From an uncultured Roseburia sp. (GTDB lineage Bacteria > Bacillota > Clostridia > Lachnospirales > Lachnospiraceae), in contig UQNW01000001.1 of assembly GCA_900542495.1 (NCBI GenBank), forward strand, positions 62,001 through 126,000: a stretch of 64,000 bases of DNA, in the 5' to 3' direction. Under the pieces are notes generated by a model. That model did no database searches and was not told where the DNA came from. It worked only from the letters and a program-made list of their open reading frames with translations. A program made the translations under genes and the position numbers. Positions 44,457 through 52,031 of this stretch are shown here, piece after piece (within the stretch, counting starts at the first letter, position 1; every line of letters starts with the position of its first letter).

Positions 44457-45449
44457 ATGTATATTGCAGATGAAAAAAGATATGACACGATGGTTTACAA
44501 CCGCTGTGGCAACAGCGGCTTGAAGCTTCCTTTAGTATCTTTAGGATTATGGCACAATTTTGGAGATACGGGTGTTTACGAAAACATGAAGCAGATGTGT
44601 TTTACCGCTTTTGACCACGGCATCACACATTTTGACCTCGCCAACAATTATGGTCCGGCTTACGGAAGTGCAGAACGCAATTTCGGAAAAATTTTAAAAG
44701 AGGAACTTCATCCTTACCGTGATGAACTTCTGATCAGCACAAAAGCCGGTTATGATATGTGGAAAGGACCTTACGGCAATTGGGGAAGCCGCAAATATCT
44801 GATTGCAAGCCTTGACCAGAGTTTGAAACGTCTCGGCTTAGATTATGTCGACATTTTCTATCATCACAGAATGGACCCTGAAACTCCACTTGAAGAAACC
44901 ATGGGAGCTTTAGATTCTATCGTAAAGAGTGGCAAGGCGCTTTATGTCGGTCTCTCTAACTATGACGGTCCAACCTTAAGAAAAGCAACCGCGATCTTAA
45001 ACGACTTAAAGTGTCCATTCATCATTAACCAGAACCGTTACTCTATCTTTGACCGCACCATTGAAAATAATGCGTTAAAAGATACTGCTTATGAACTTCA
45101 TAAAGGAATTATCGCATTCTCTCCTCTTGCGCAGGGACTTCTGACAAACCGCTACTTAAATGGCATCCCGGCAGACAGCCGTATTGCCACAGACGGACGT
45201 TTCTTAAAGGAAACTGCTTTAACACCGGAAAAACTCGCCCAGATTCAGGCATTGAATGTACTTGCTGGCGAGCGTGGTCAGACACTTGCAGAAATGGCAT
45301 TAAGCTGGATCTTAAAGGACGATAAAGTAACCAGCGTATTGATCGGTGCTTCCAAACCAGAACAGATCTTAGATAACATTAAGATCATCGGTCACACCGA
45401 CTTTACTGCAGAAGAATTGCAAAAGATCGAAGATATTGTGCGCGGATAA
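44457..45449 (+). CDS. Aldo-keto reductase, YghZ/L-glyceraldehyde-3-phosphate reductase type
   Basis: This 330-residue NAD(P)H-dependent (beta/alpha)8 reductase has Asp-Tyr-Lys-His catalytic residues in HFDLANNYGPAYGSAE, LISTKAGYDMW and DIFYHHRMD. A C-terminal cofactor motif is ALSWILKDDKVTSVLIGASKPEQ. The sequence resembles E. coli YghZ (WPYG-type MWKGPYGNWGSRKY). ATG 44457 follows GAAGGGAGA. It is a plus-strand gene between spoIIE and divIC, interrupting the Bacillus-like sporulation gene order. The physiological substrate is unknown. Confidence 0.88.
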   Translation: MYIADEKRYDTMVYNRCGNSGLKLPLVSLGLWHNFGDTGVYENMKQMCFTAFDHGITHFDLANNYGPAYGSAERNFGKILKEELHPYRDELLISTKAGYDMWKGPYGNWGSRKYLIASLDQSLKRLGLDYVDIFYHHRMDPETPLEETMGALDSIVKSGKALYVGLSNYDGPTLRKATAILNDLKCPFIINQNRYSIFDRTIENNALKDTAYELHKGIIAFSPLAQGLLTNRYLNGIPADSRIATDGRFLKETALTPEKLAQIQALNVLAGERGQTLAEMALSWILKDDKVTSVLIGASKPEQILDNIKIIGHTDFTAEELQKIEDIVRG

Positions 45450-45460
45450 TTTGTTTCCTA

Positions 45461-45496
45461 AAAAAAACGGGGCTGATTTTTCAGTCCCGTTTTTTC
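45461..45496. terminator. Bidirectional terminator between the aldo-keto reductase and divIC
   Basis: AACGGGGCTGA / TCAGTCCCGTT stem (one G-T mismatch) with a 4-nt loop, A-rich on the left and T-rich on the right, serves both convergent transcripts. Confidence 0.85.
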
Positions 45497-45523
45497 TATC
45501 TTTCATCCTATGTATTTTCGATT

Positions 45524-45829
45524 TTACTTCTGCTCTTTGAACACAACCTCATTCTCATAAAGCAGTCCAAGCTTGCTCTTAGCGACATCCTCTACATACT
45601 GCTGTGATTTTGTGTAAGTCTCGTAGTCCTCTAAATCCTTTTGTCTGTCCTGCTCATCGGAAAGTTGCTGCTCTAATTCCTGCTGCTTTGCTACATACTC
45701 CTGATCCTTCTGATAAACCTTAATAATCTGGGTTGACATAACAATTGCGAATACAAATACGATACAGGTAATGCACATTCTTCCCGCTCTATTTCCGTTT
45801 TTTCCACGTCTTCTTTTCACATTTGCCAT
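45524..45829 (-). CDS. divIC: DivIC/FtsL-like septum protein
   Basis: This 101-residue bitopic protein has a basic cytoplasmic head, one TM helix (about 20-38: CITCIVFVFAIVMSTQIIK) and an outer coiled coil (about 42-80, heptad-like Q/E/L rich). A short C-terminal region (AKSKLGLLYENEVVF) matches the septum-formation initiator family. It follows yabQ as in Bacillus yabP-yabQ-divIC and should act in the FtsL-DivIB-DivIC complex at division and sporulation septa. Confidence 0.85.
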   Translation of the reverse strand: MANVKRRRGKNGNRAGRMCITCIVFVFAIVMSTQIIKVYQKDQEYVAKQQELEQQLSDEQDRQKDLEDYETYTKSQQYVEDVAKSKLGLLYENEVVFKEQK

Positions 45830-45853
45830 GAATAACTCCTCTGAATCTACGCA

Positions 45854-46366
45854 CTAAAGTTTACATAAACCCATTCTAATCACTTTTCGTAATTTTTTCA
45901 ACTGTTTGCGCAAAAAACTTATAATTTTCCTGCTGATTTTACGAACCGGTCTTGTCACAAAACCAGTCATTTTTGCTCCAACGCCAAGTATTTTTTTCAA
46001 AATACATACATTGACCTTGACCACGAACCTGCTGAGGAGAACGAAATAAAGCAGCATACCGAGAATCACACCGCCAATGGCAAATCCACGGATCATCCCG
46101 TCATTTTTCTGATACAACATCAGAAAGACTGCTGCTGTGCAGAGTAACCAGTACAGAAAATCCTCCACGCCGATCCATACTGCTCCATGCGGAACGATTC
46201 TGCGGAAGATCCGGAAAATATCGTAGAGCAGAAACAACCCCATTCCGACCAGAATCGAAATTCCAAGAAAAACTGCTTCTGTCAGGATTCCCTCACTGAC
46301 TCTGCTGCCTGTCTCCTCCAAATTCTCAAACAGAATCGCCACAACAGTGCTTCCATTCCCCGGCAT
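45854..46366 (-). CDS. yabQ: YabQ, spore cortex membrane protein
   Basis: This 170-residue membrane protein has about four hydrophobic segments (e.g. AVFLGISILVGMGLFLLYDIFRIFRRI and VEDFLYWLLCTAAVFLMLY) and a very basic tail (RKISRKIISFLRKQLKKLRK). The length, GLFLLYDIFRIFRR motif and position between yabP and divIC identify YabQ, needed for spore cortex formation in Bacillus. The start overlaps the yabP stop (TAATG). Confidence 0.82.
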   Translation of the reverse strand: MPGNGSTVVAILFENLEETGSRVSEGILTEAVFLGISILVGMGLFLLYDIFRIFRRIVPHGAVWIGVEDFLYWLLCTAAVFLMLYQKNDGMIRGFAIGGVILGMLLYFVLLSRFVVKVNVCILKKILGVGAKMTGFVTRPVRKISRKIISFLRKQLKKLRKVIRMGLCKL

Positions 46367-46653
46367 TATTTAAAAAGCCTTCCCAATAAAGACTCTGCCT
46401 GTTTTCCGGCACTTTTTACCTCGGAATAGGTCAGTGAATCAATTCGTCCTTCAATATCAATCTCTCCTTTTTCCAGAGAAAGACGGTTTACATGAAGGTC
46501 ATGTCCTTTTATCAAAAGCATTCCAAGTTCTGTCTCTAATAATATTTCCGCAACATCAAAAGACAACACATCCACTACGCCGCTGAACGCACCGCTTTTG
46601 CGGTTTGCAAGCAGAACCTTGTGGGATTTTGCCACGTTAGTTTTCTCGTCCAT
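46366..46653 (-). CDS. yabP: YabP sporulation protein
   Basis: This 95-residue protein includes SGVVDVLSFDVAEILLETELGMLLIKG and LSLEKGEIDIEGRIDSLTYSE, the YabP/YqfC family pattern. YabP is involved in spore coat/cortex development around the forespore. ATG 46653 (MDEKTN) lies behind AGGAGGAGATTT; an ATG 15 bp upstream would overlap this site. It lies 71 bp after rqcP. Confidence 0.85.
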   Translation of the reverse strand: MDEKTNVAKSHKVLLANRKSGAFSGVVDVLSFDVAEILLETELGMLLIKGHDLHVNRLSLEKGEIDIEGRIDSLTYSEVKSAGKQAESLLGRLFK

Positions 46654-46724
46654 AAATCTCCTCCTCATATATAATATTCTATATATGAAAAAGTTCTTCG
46701 ATTTATGCCAGAAAAAGTACCAGC

Positions 46725-46967
46725 CTAGGATACATATTCAAACAAGTCTTTTGCTTCTTCTTTCTTCGTCGTATCCTGAAGATCTAACACACGCACTTTG
46801 ACACTTTTTGTTCCAAATGCGATCTCGATAATATCTCCGACTTTCACATTGACGGATGCCTTTGCAGGTTTTCCGTTCACCATTACACGCCCTGCGTCGC
46901 ATGCCTCATTTGCAACGGTTCTTCTCTTAATCAAACGTGATACTTTTAAAAATTTATCTAATCTCAT
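46725..46967 (-). CDS. rqcP: RqcP/YabO S4-domain protein
   Basis: This 80-residue protein is essentially one S4 RNA-binding domain: MRLDKFLKVSRLIKRRTVANEACDAG, GRVMVNGKPAKASVNVKVGD, IIEIAFG. In Bacillus, RqcP works with RqcH on stalled 50S subunits to add C-terminal alanine tails. It occupies the yabO position before yabP-yabQ-divIC. An older name is Hsp15-like. Confidence 0.88.
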   Translation of the reverse strand: MRLDKFLKVSRLIKRRTVANEACDAGRVMVNGKPAKASVNVKVGDIIEIAFGTKSVKVRVLDLQDTTKKEEAKDLFEYVS

Positions 46968-47009
46968 ACTATTTTTTCCTTCCTAAATCCATGGAGAATT
47001 TTTTAGAAT

Positions 47010-47140
47010 AAAGAGTTGCTTTGCAACTCTTTCGCGCTGATGCGCGCAAGCTTTAGCTTGCATAATTCTTCTGCGCATCAGTCGCATCCTCGCGGAGCGT
47101 TTTTTATTGCATAGGAAGAATTTTCCTATGCAATAAAAAA
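47010..47140. repeat. Cluster of three tight hairpins downstream of hup
   Basis: Between hup and rqcP lie three successive inverted repeats. AAAGAGTTGC-TTT-GCAACTCTTT (47010-47032, perfect) comes first. CTGATGCGC (47037-47045) pairs with GCGCATCAG (47073-47081) around an inner GCAAGC-TTTA-GCTTGC. TTTTTTATTGCATAGGAA (47100-47117) pairs perfectly over 18 bp with 47123-47140. The density is unlike the rest of the window. It may be a palindromic repeat element or a structured RNA. Confidence 0.65.
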
Positions 47141-47163
47141 ATGAGCCCGGAAAATCCGGGCTC
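47141..47163 (-). terminator. Intrinsic terminator of hup
   Basis: On the minus strand GAGCCCGGA-TTT-TCCGGGCTC (perfect 9-bp stem) is followed by ATTTTTTTATTG. It lies 25 bp after the hup stop. Confidence 0.9.
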
Positions 47164-47188
47164 GATAACATTCTTATTCAAAAAAGAA

Positions 47189-47464
47189 TTATGCGTTAAC
47201 CATGTCTTTTAAAGCTTTTCCTGCTTTGAATTTTGGAGCTTTAGAAGCTGGGATAACCATCTCTTTACCGCTCTGTGGGTTACGTCCTGTTCTCTCTGCT
47301 CTCTCAGAAACTTCGAATGTTCCGAATCCAACTAACTGGATTTTCTCACCTTTTTTTAATTCCTCAGCAACAACATCTGTAAATGCTTTTAATGCTGCTT
47401 CTGCGTCTTTTTTGCTTAATTCAGCTTTCTCAGCCATAGCTGCAACTAATTCTGCTTTGTTCAT
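47189..47464 (-). CDS. hup: HU-type nucleoid DNA-binding protein
   Basis: This 91-residue histone-like protein shows MNKAELVAAMAEKAELSKKDAE, GEKIQLVGFGTFEVSERAER and GRNPQSGKEMVIPASKAPKFK, the full HU signature with the DNA-gripping arm. It bends and compacts DNA. Its own near-consensus promoter and terminator suggest strong monocistronic expression. Confidence 0.97.
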   Translation of the reverse strand: MNKAELVAAMAEKAELSKKDAEAALKAFTDVVAEELKKGEKIQLVGFGTFEVSERAERTGRNPQSGKEMVIPASKAPKFKAGKALKDMVNA

Positions 47465-47539
47465 GTTAAAAATTCCTCCTCTGGATTTTCACTTTATGAT
47501 ATATGAGGTTTTTTCTTTTCCAAAATACCTACATCCATA

Positions 47540-47568
47540 TTTATACTTGTTTTCTATGCCTTTGTCAA
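47540..47568 (-). promoter_or_regulatory. Sigma-A promoter of hup
   Basis: On the minus strand TTGACA (47568-47563) and TATAAA (47545-47540) are 17 bp apart, about 75 bp before the hup ATG. Confidence 0.85.
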
Positions 47569-47592
47569 GGAAATTTCCTATATTTTGGGCAT

Positions 47593-49326
47593 TTATAGCA
47601 TTTTGTTAATCATTGCATGGACAGACTCAGACAATGCTTTTGATTTTGCATCTGCATCTTCTAAGGATGTTCCTTTTACACCAAGATAGAATTTTACCTT
47701 TGGCTCTGTGCCGGAAGGTCTTACACATACCCATGCATCATCCTCTAATTCATAATATAAAACATTGGAAGCCGGAAGTCCGGTCGGTTTTACTGCACCT
47801 GTTGCAGTATCTGTAATGGTATCTTTCTTGTAGTCACGCACTGCGGTTACTTTGTATCCACCAATCTCTGCCGGTGCATTCTCTCTTAAGGTGCTCATGA
47901 TTTCCTGAATCTTTGCAAGTCCCTCGATACCTTTTAATGTAATGGCAGTCACGTCATCTTTGTAGTATCCGTAACGCTCATACATTTCAAGCATTGCATC
48001 CCAGAGTGTCATATTCTTTGTCTTATAGTAAGCTGCTGCCTCACACAGTGTCATGGAAGCGTCCACCGCGTCTTTATCTCTTGCGTAGGTTCCTGTCAGA
48101 CAGCCATAGCTTTCCTCCATACCGAAAAGATAGGTTCCTTTTCCAGTCTGTTCAAATTCAAGAATTTTCTGTCCGATGAATTTAAATCCGGTTAAAACTT
48201 CTACCAACTGGATTCCATAGTATTTTGCGATTGCGTCTGCCATGTTTGTGGAAACGATTGAACGGATAAATGCTCCGTCTTCCGGCAGTCCGTATAATGC
48301 TTTTCTCTGACCGATCACATAATCACCGATCAGACAGCCGGACATATTTCCGGTCAGGCTGTGGTACTCCCCGGTCTTGGAATCTTTTACATAAACGCCA
48401 AGTCTGTCTGCATCCGGGTCTGTTGCAAGGATGAGATCAGCATCCACTTTTTTGCCTAAAGCAAGTCCTAATTCAAATGCTTCTGCTGCCTCCGGGTTTG
48501 GATAGCTTACGGTTGGGAAATCTCCATCCGGGAGTTCCTGCTCCGGAACGACATATACATTTCTGAATCCAAGTTCTTTTAACACACGGCGCACCGGGAT
48601 ATTTCCGGTTCCGTGAAGTGGAGAATATACGATTTTTAACTCTCCTGCTACTTTATCAATACAATCCTGATGAAGGATCAGTTTTTTCAGTTCTTCTATG
48701 TATGGATCATCGATGTCTGCTCCGATCACCTGATACAGTCCTGCTGCAACTGCGGCATCTTTTTCCATAGTCTTAACGGCTGCATAATCGGTTACTTTCT
48801 TGACTTCCGCCATAATTCCGGTATCATGCGGTGGTGTGATCTGCGCGCCGTCTTCCCAATATACTTTATAACCATTGTATTCCGGTGGGTTATGGCTGGC
48901 TGTGATATTGATTCCTGCAGTGCATCCTAATCTGCGGACAGCATAGGAAAGTTCCGGTGTAGGACGGAGTGATTCGAACACGTAAGCTTTGATTCCGTTT
49001 GCTGCCAGACACAAAGCTGCCACATCTGCAAATTCCGGTGACATATGTCTGGAATCATATGCGATCGCTACGCCTTTCTCCTGTGCATGTACACTATTGA
49101 TATAGTTTGCAAGTCCCTGTGTCGCCTTGCGGACAGTATAAACATTCATGCGGTTTGTTCCGGCACCGATCACGCCACGCAGACCTGCGGTACCAAACTC
49201 AAGATCCATGTAAAAACGATCTTCGATCTCTTTTTCATTTCCCTCAATCGCTTTTAATTCTGCTTTTGTTGCATCATCGAAGTATGGATTATTTAACCAT
49301 TCTTCATACATTTCTTTGTATCCCAT
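47593..49326 (-). CDS. pgcA: Phosphoglucomutase (alpha-D-phosphohexomutase family)
   Basis: This 577-residue enzyme interconverts glucose-1-phosphate and glucose-6-phosphate. The active phosphoserine loop is GINITASHNPPEYNGYK. The metal loop is LATDPDADRLGV, the sugar loop GMEESYGCLTG and the phosphate loop RPSGTEPKVKFYLG. Length is typical of the PgcA branch. It links maltodextrin breakdown to glycolysis and to cell-envelope sugar synthesis. ATG follows GGGAGGAATTATC. Confidence 0.93.
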   Translation of the reverse strand: MGYKEMYEEWLNNPYFDDATKAELKAIEGNEKEIEDRFYMDLEFGTAGLRGVIGAGTNRMNVYTVRKATQGLANYINSVHAQEKGVAIAYDSRHMSPEFADVAALCLAANGIKAYVFESLRPTPELSYAVRRLGCTAGINITASHNPPEYNGYKVYWEDGAQITPPHDTGIMAEVKKVTDYAAVKTMEKDAAVAAGLYQVIGADIDDPYIEELKKLILHQDCIDKVAGELKIVYSPLHGTGNIPVRRVLKELGFRNVYVVPEQELPDGDFPTVSYPNPEAAEAFELGLALGKKVDADLILATDPDADRLGVYVKDSKTGEYHSLTGNMSGCLIGDYVIGQRKALYGLPEDGAFIRSIVSTNMADAIAKYYGIQLVEVLTGFKFIGQKILEFEQTGKGTYLFGMEESYGCLTGTYARDKDAVDASMTLCEAAAYYKTKNMTLWDAMLEMYERYGYYKDDVTAITLKGIEGLAKIQEIMSTLRENAPAEIGGYKVTAVRDYKKDTITDTATGAVKPTGLPASNVLYYELEDDAWVCVRPSGTEPKVKFYLGVKGTSLEDADAKSKALSESVHAMINKML

Positions 49327-49382
49327 GATAATTCCTCCCTAAATTCGCAACTACCGGGATAGTCGCTCTAACTTAACCGCAA

Positions 49383-49410
49383 ATAACGTTTTATATCCCA
49401 AAAACGTTAT
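49383..49410 (-). promoter_or_regulatory. Perfect 10-bp inverted repeat in the phosphoglucomutase leader
   Basis: ATAACGTTTT (49383-49392) and AAAACGTTAT (49401-49410) are perfect inverted arms with an 8-bp spacer, about 60 bp before the ATG. It could be an operator or an RNA hairpin. The AACGTT core recalls the malQ operator, but each arm is not itself centred. Confidence 0.4.
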
Positions 49411-49471
49411 CCGCTATCTATCTCGTATATAGTTTAGCTTTGTCAGCCTCTATTTTCAAGCTCTATTTTCA

Positions 49472-50704
49472 TTATTTATTCAACGATGTAATCAGATCTG
49501 AAAGTGTTGACAGATAATCGGATGTCACATCCTGATCGGTTGTTTTCTCTGTTGTGTCGGTTGCTTTTTCCGTGCTTTCCGTCTTATCCTCACTGTTATC
49601 TGCCTCTGCACTCTCGGTCGTTTCCACTGTCTCTGTGCCCTCGGTTACTTCATTGTCTGAGGACGAACTGTCACCCGTAAGTGAAAGGTCGATCGTCGCT
49701 GCTGCCGAATTGACAAAAAGTTTTTTGTCAAAGTCCTCATACCCCTCCGCCTCAGCATGGAGCTGATGCACTCCGTAGGTAAGTTCCACCGGAACACTGT
49801 AGTCCACCGTCTCTCCGTCAATGGAAAGCACCGCTCCTTCCACATCAATGTAGAAAATAATACTTCCGGTTTTCGGTCCTTCGCCCTTTAGTTCATCAAG
49901 ATCAAGCGTGTAAGTCTCATCTCTTGCAATGCTTACTTCCGTACTGCCGCCATATCCCTCATTGGCTACCGTTACCGTATAGTTTCCCTCCGGAACCTCC
50001 AGTTTCATATTATGCGTGATTTCGGCAAAAATTTTGCTTCCCACCTGAATAAAGCTTCCCTCAAATACCGAGGTGTTTTTCAATTCCAGCGTTCCCTGTC
50101 CGGTAGTCACGGAAACTGACAATATTTTCGTTCCGATTCCTACAACACGGATTTTGTCTTTCTCATTCAGATCGGACAGACGTATTTTTTCGCCATTTGA
50201 CTCCACAAACAAGTCTGCGTCATACGAATACTTGGAATCTGCGATTTTAAAAATCCCACGCTCTGTATCGACCGAATATTTTGTGATATCGGCATACTCC
50301 CATACCTCATCTGCGATCTGTGCCTGCAAAAGACGTCCTTCACTGTCTTTCTTTCCGATGTGGATGACTCTGCCCGGCTCAAAATCCATCGTGGTTGCCG
50401 AATCACCGTATTTATCCTGAAAATCGGTCGATAAGGAATAGGCATACAGATACTGTTTTCCCGACGCAAGCTGCTTTACATTCAACTGTTCGTTTGTCAT
50501 GTCGTTTTCCATGATCAGATAGAGATCGGTTCCGATCGATATCTTCTCCCCTGCGCCCTCTGCTTCCTCTGTATCTGCTGCTGTCTCTTTCGCTGGATTA
50601 TAGTACTGTGCAGTCGAGACCGGTCTTGTCTGCTGTCCACAGCCCGCCATCATAATCATACTTAAAATACTGATCACTAATATGTATATTAATTTTCTCA
50701 ACAT
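49472..50704 (-). CDS. PEGA-domain lipoprotein
   Basis: This 410-residue exported protein has lipobox MMAGC (Cys22) and a beta-rich body of about 60-240. PEGA-type repeats follow: IFAEITHNMKLEVPEGNYTVTVANEGYGG and SIIFYIDVEGAVLSIDGETV...LTYGVHQLHAEAEGYEDFDK. A low-complexity Glu/Thr/Ser tail (about 345-390) ends in TSDYLSTLSDLITSLNK. PEGA domains occur in surface proteins and often bind envelope components; no enzyme motif is visible. A 183-bp palindromic element lies in its leader. Confidence 0.8.
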   Translation of the reverse strand: MLRKLIYILVISILSMIMMAGCGQQTRPVSTAQYYNPAKETAADTEEAEGAGEKISIGTDLYLIMENDMTNEQLNVKQLASGKQYLYAYSLSTDFQDKYGDSATTMDFEPGRVIHIGKKDSEGRLLQAQIADEVWEYADITKYSVDTERGIFKIADSKYSYDADLFVESNGEKIRLSDLNEKDKIRVVGIGTKILSVSVTTGQGTLELKNTSVFEGSFIQVGSKIFAEITHNMKLEVPEGNYTVTVANEGYGGSTEVSIARDETYTLDLDELKGEGPKTGSIIFYIDVEGAVLSIDGETVDYSVPVELTYGVHQLHAEAEGYEDFDKKLFVNSAAATIDLSLTGDSSSSDNEVTEGTETVETTESAEADNSEDKTESTEKATDTTEKTTDQDVTSDYLSTLSDLITSLNK

Positions 50705-50732
50705 ATCACCTCTTATGTGTCATACAAATCAT

Positions 50733-50978
50733 GTAAATTATGAAACTCATCAAAGCGTAAATAGAATTGTAAAATATCAACAAAAGACATGAAAGACACT
50801 GGGGAGCCGCCGGCACTTAGAAGTCATATTCCGTATTTCATTCTGATTTATCAGAAATGAAATGCAGGATATGACTTCTTAGTACCGCTGCGAGCGACAC
50901 GTAGCGAGAGCGTGTCTTGAATGTTTTTGTTGGTATTTTACAATTCCTCATAACCTATTAGTAGTTTCGCTGTTACCT
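50733..50978 (-). promoter_or_regulatory. Recurrent leader hairpin arms split by a palindromic element
   Basis: On the minus strand GGTAACAGCGAAACT (around 50976-50962) and GAGTTTCATAATTTAC (around 50748-50733) match the two arms of the leader hairpin seen before the amylase and second chemoreceptor genes. Here they are about 215 bp apart, with the 50764-50946 palindrome between them. Confidence 0.4.
50764..50946. repeat. 183-bp nested palindromic element (MITE-like)
   Basis: The outer arms start GAATTGTAAAATA and end TATTTTACAATTC and stay complementary for about 35 bp with few mismatches, including CAACAAAA/TTTTGTTG and GACAC/GTGTC. An inner pair of arms, AGAAGTCATAT...ATTTCATT and AATGAAAT...ATATGACTTCT, surrounds CTGATTTATCAG. 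No coding frame is inside. The shape is that of a non-autonomous mobile element or a large RNA hairpin. No clear target duplication is visible. Confidence 0.7.
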
Positions 50979-50980
50979 AA

Positions 50981-51967
50981 TTATATCCTATTTCCCACTT
51001 TTCCTGCAAGTGTCTGCAAAAACTGCTCCCTCGCACCCTCCTGCGCGATCACTTTGCCAAGTTTTTCGATGTTTCTGCCAGACAGCCACGCTTTATGTGA
51101 CTGATTGTAGTGGTTGGCAATCTTCCAGAATTTTTCCGGGTATGCAAGATAAAAATACAGGTAGGACAATTCCTGTGGCTTTAATTTCCGCACAGAATCA
51201 TACGCACCGATCAGTTCCATTCCTAGTGATGTGTTCCAGTTATTTTTTTCCATCATCTTGCGGATAAAGTTCGAGAGATCACTCACCCGGATCTGATAGG
51301 AAAAATTTAAGAAATTGACAATCGCCACGCCCTCCCGCGAGAAGATTACATTATGCTGGTTATAATCACCATGGCAGAATCCGATCAGCTCCACAGATGC
51401 CTCCATATGCTTTAACTGCTCTGTGACCGCCTGCGCCTTCTCAAAATAACGCGCATACTGCCGCATAAACATTTCCTCAAATTCATTTTTCTGCTTTCTG
51501 CCGCGGATATAATTGCGCACCTGCCGCAGTTCCCGATTGTGTTTTTCATACAAAAACAACAGCGCATTCGGGTCCTGTTTTACAAACTCCGGCACTTCCC
51601 CCGGATATTGTTCCGATATATTATGTAAACCTGCAAGCAGTTTTACCGCACAGACCATGTCCTCCCTGCTTTTGGTATCACACTCCGCCCCGCGGAATGC
51701 AGACAACAGCAGATAATTCTGTTCTTCCTCGTCCTTCGCAAAGGGTTCCCCTTCCTTTGTAAAGAAAATCTGCTCTGCTGTGATTCCCTGCTCTTTTAAA
51801 AATTGCAGCATTCCGGCCAGAAATTCCGCACGTTCCTTAGAGCCTCTGTACTCCTTGAGTGCACGCATTCCGAGGTCTGTTTCACACAGAAAACAGTCCC
51901 TTCCTTTCGAAATAGACTTTACTTCCATCTCATATTGTTCTACGATCTGTTCCGGCCTGATATACAT
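50981..51967 (-). CDS. CotS-family spore-coat protein (aminoglycoside-phosphotransferase fold)
   Basis: This 328-residue protein has a kinase-like fold. The catalytic-loop sequence is FCHGDYNQHNVIF near residue 200. The position of the metal-binding Asp (IDF in APH enzymes) reads AIVNFLNF, i.e. Asn. The C-terminal part (RVSDLSNFIRKMMEKNNWN) matches the CotS/YutH spore-coat family. It probably acts in coat assembly; kinase activity is uncertain because of the Asn. It lies downstream of the CCA-adding enzyme gene on the same strand. Confidence 0.8.
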   Translation of the reverse strand: MYIRPEQIVEQYEMEVKSISKGRDCFLCETDLGMRALKEYRGSKERAEFLAGMLQFLKEQGITAEQIFFTKEGEPFAKDEEEQNYLLLSAFRGAECDTKSREDMVCAVKLLAGLHNISEQYPGEVPEFVKQDPNALLFLYEKHNRELRQVRNYIRGRKQKNEFEEMFMRQYARYFEKAQAVTEQLKHMEASVELIGFCHGDYNQHNVIFSREGVAIVNFLNFSYQIRVSDLSNFIRKMMEKNNWNTSLGMELIGAYDSVRKLKPQELSYLYFYLAYPEKFWKIANHYNQSHKAWLSGRNIEKLGKVIAQEGAREQFLQTLAGKVGNRI

Positions 51968-51997
51968 GAAAAAACCCCTCCATACGACGAATCTGCA

Positions 51998-52022
51998 ACG
52001 ATAAGCATTGTCTGCTTATCGT
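51998..52022 (-). other. Hairpin between the CCA-adding enzyme and CotS-like genes
   Basis: A perfect 10-bp stem ACGATAAGCA / TGCTTATCGT with a 5-nt loop lies 9 bp after the upstream stop codon. There is no T run, so read-through into the next gene is likely. Confidence 0.5.
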
Positions 52023-52031
52023 GTCAATTCA

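Noticed and set aside
47010..47163. CRISPR array
   Set aside because: The repeats are inverted hairpins, not regularly spaced direct repeats, and no cas genes are present.
46983..47171. 62-codon minus-strand frame across the hairpin cluster
   Set aside because: It is made of the hairpin arms and hup terminator and has no ribosome site.
50764..50946. Intact insertion sequence
   Set aside because: There is no transposase frame and no clear target-site duplication.
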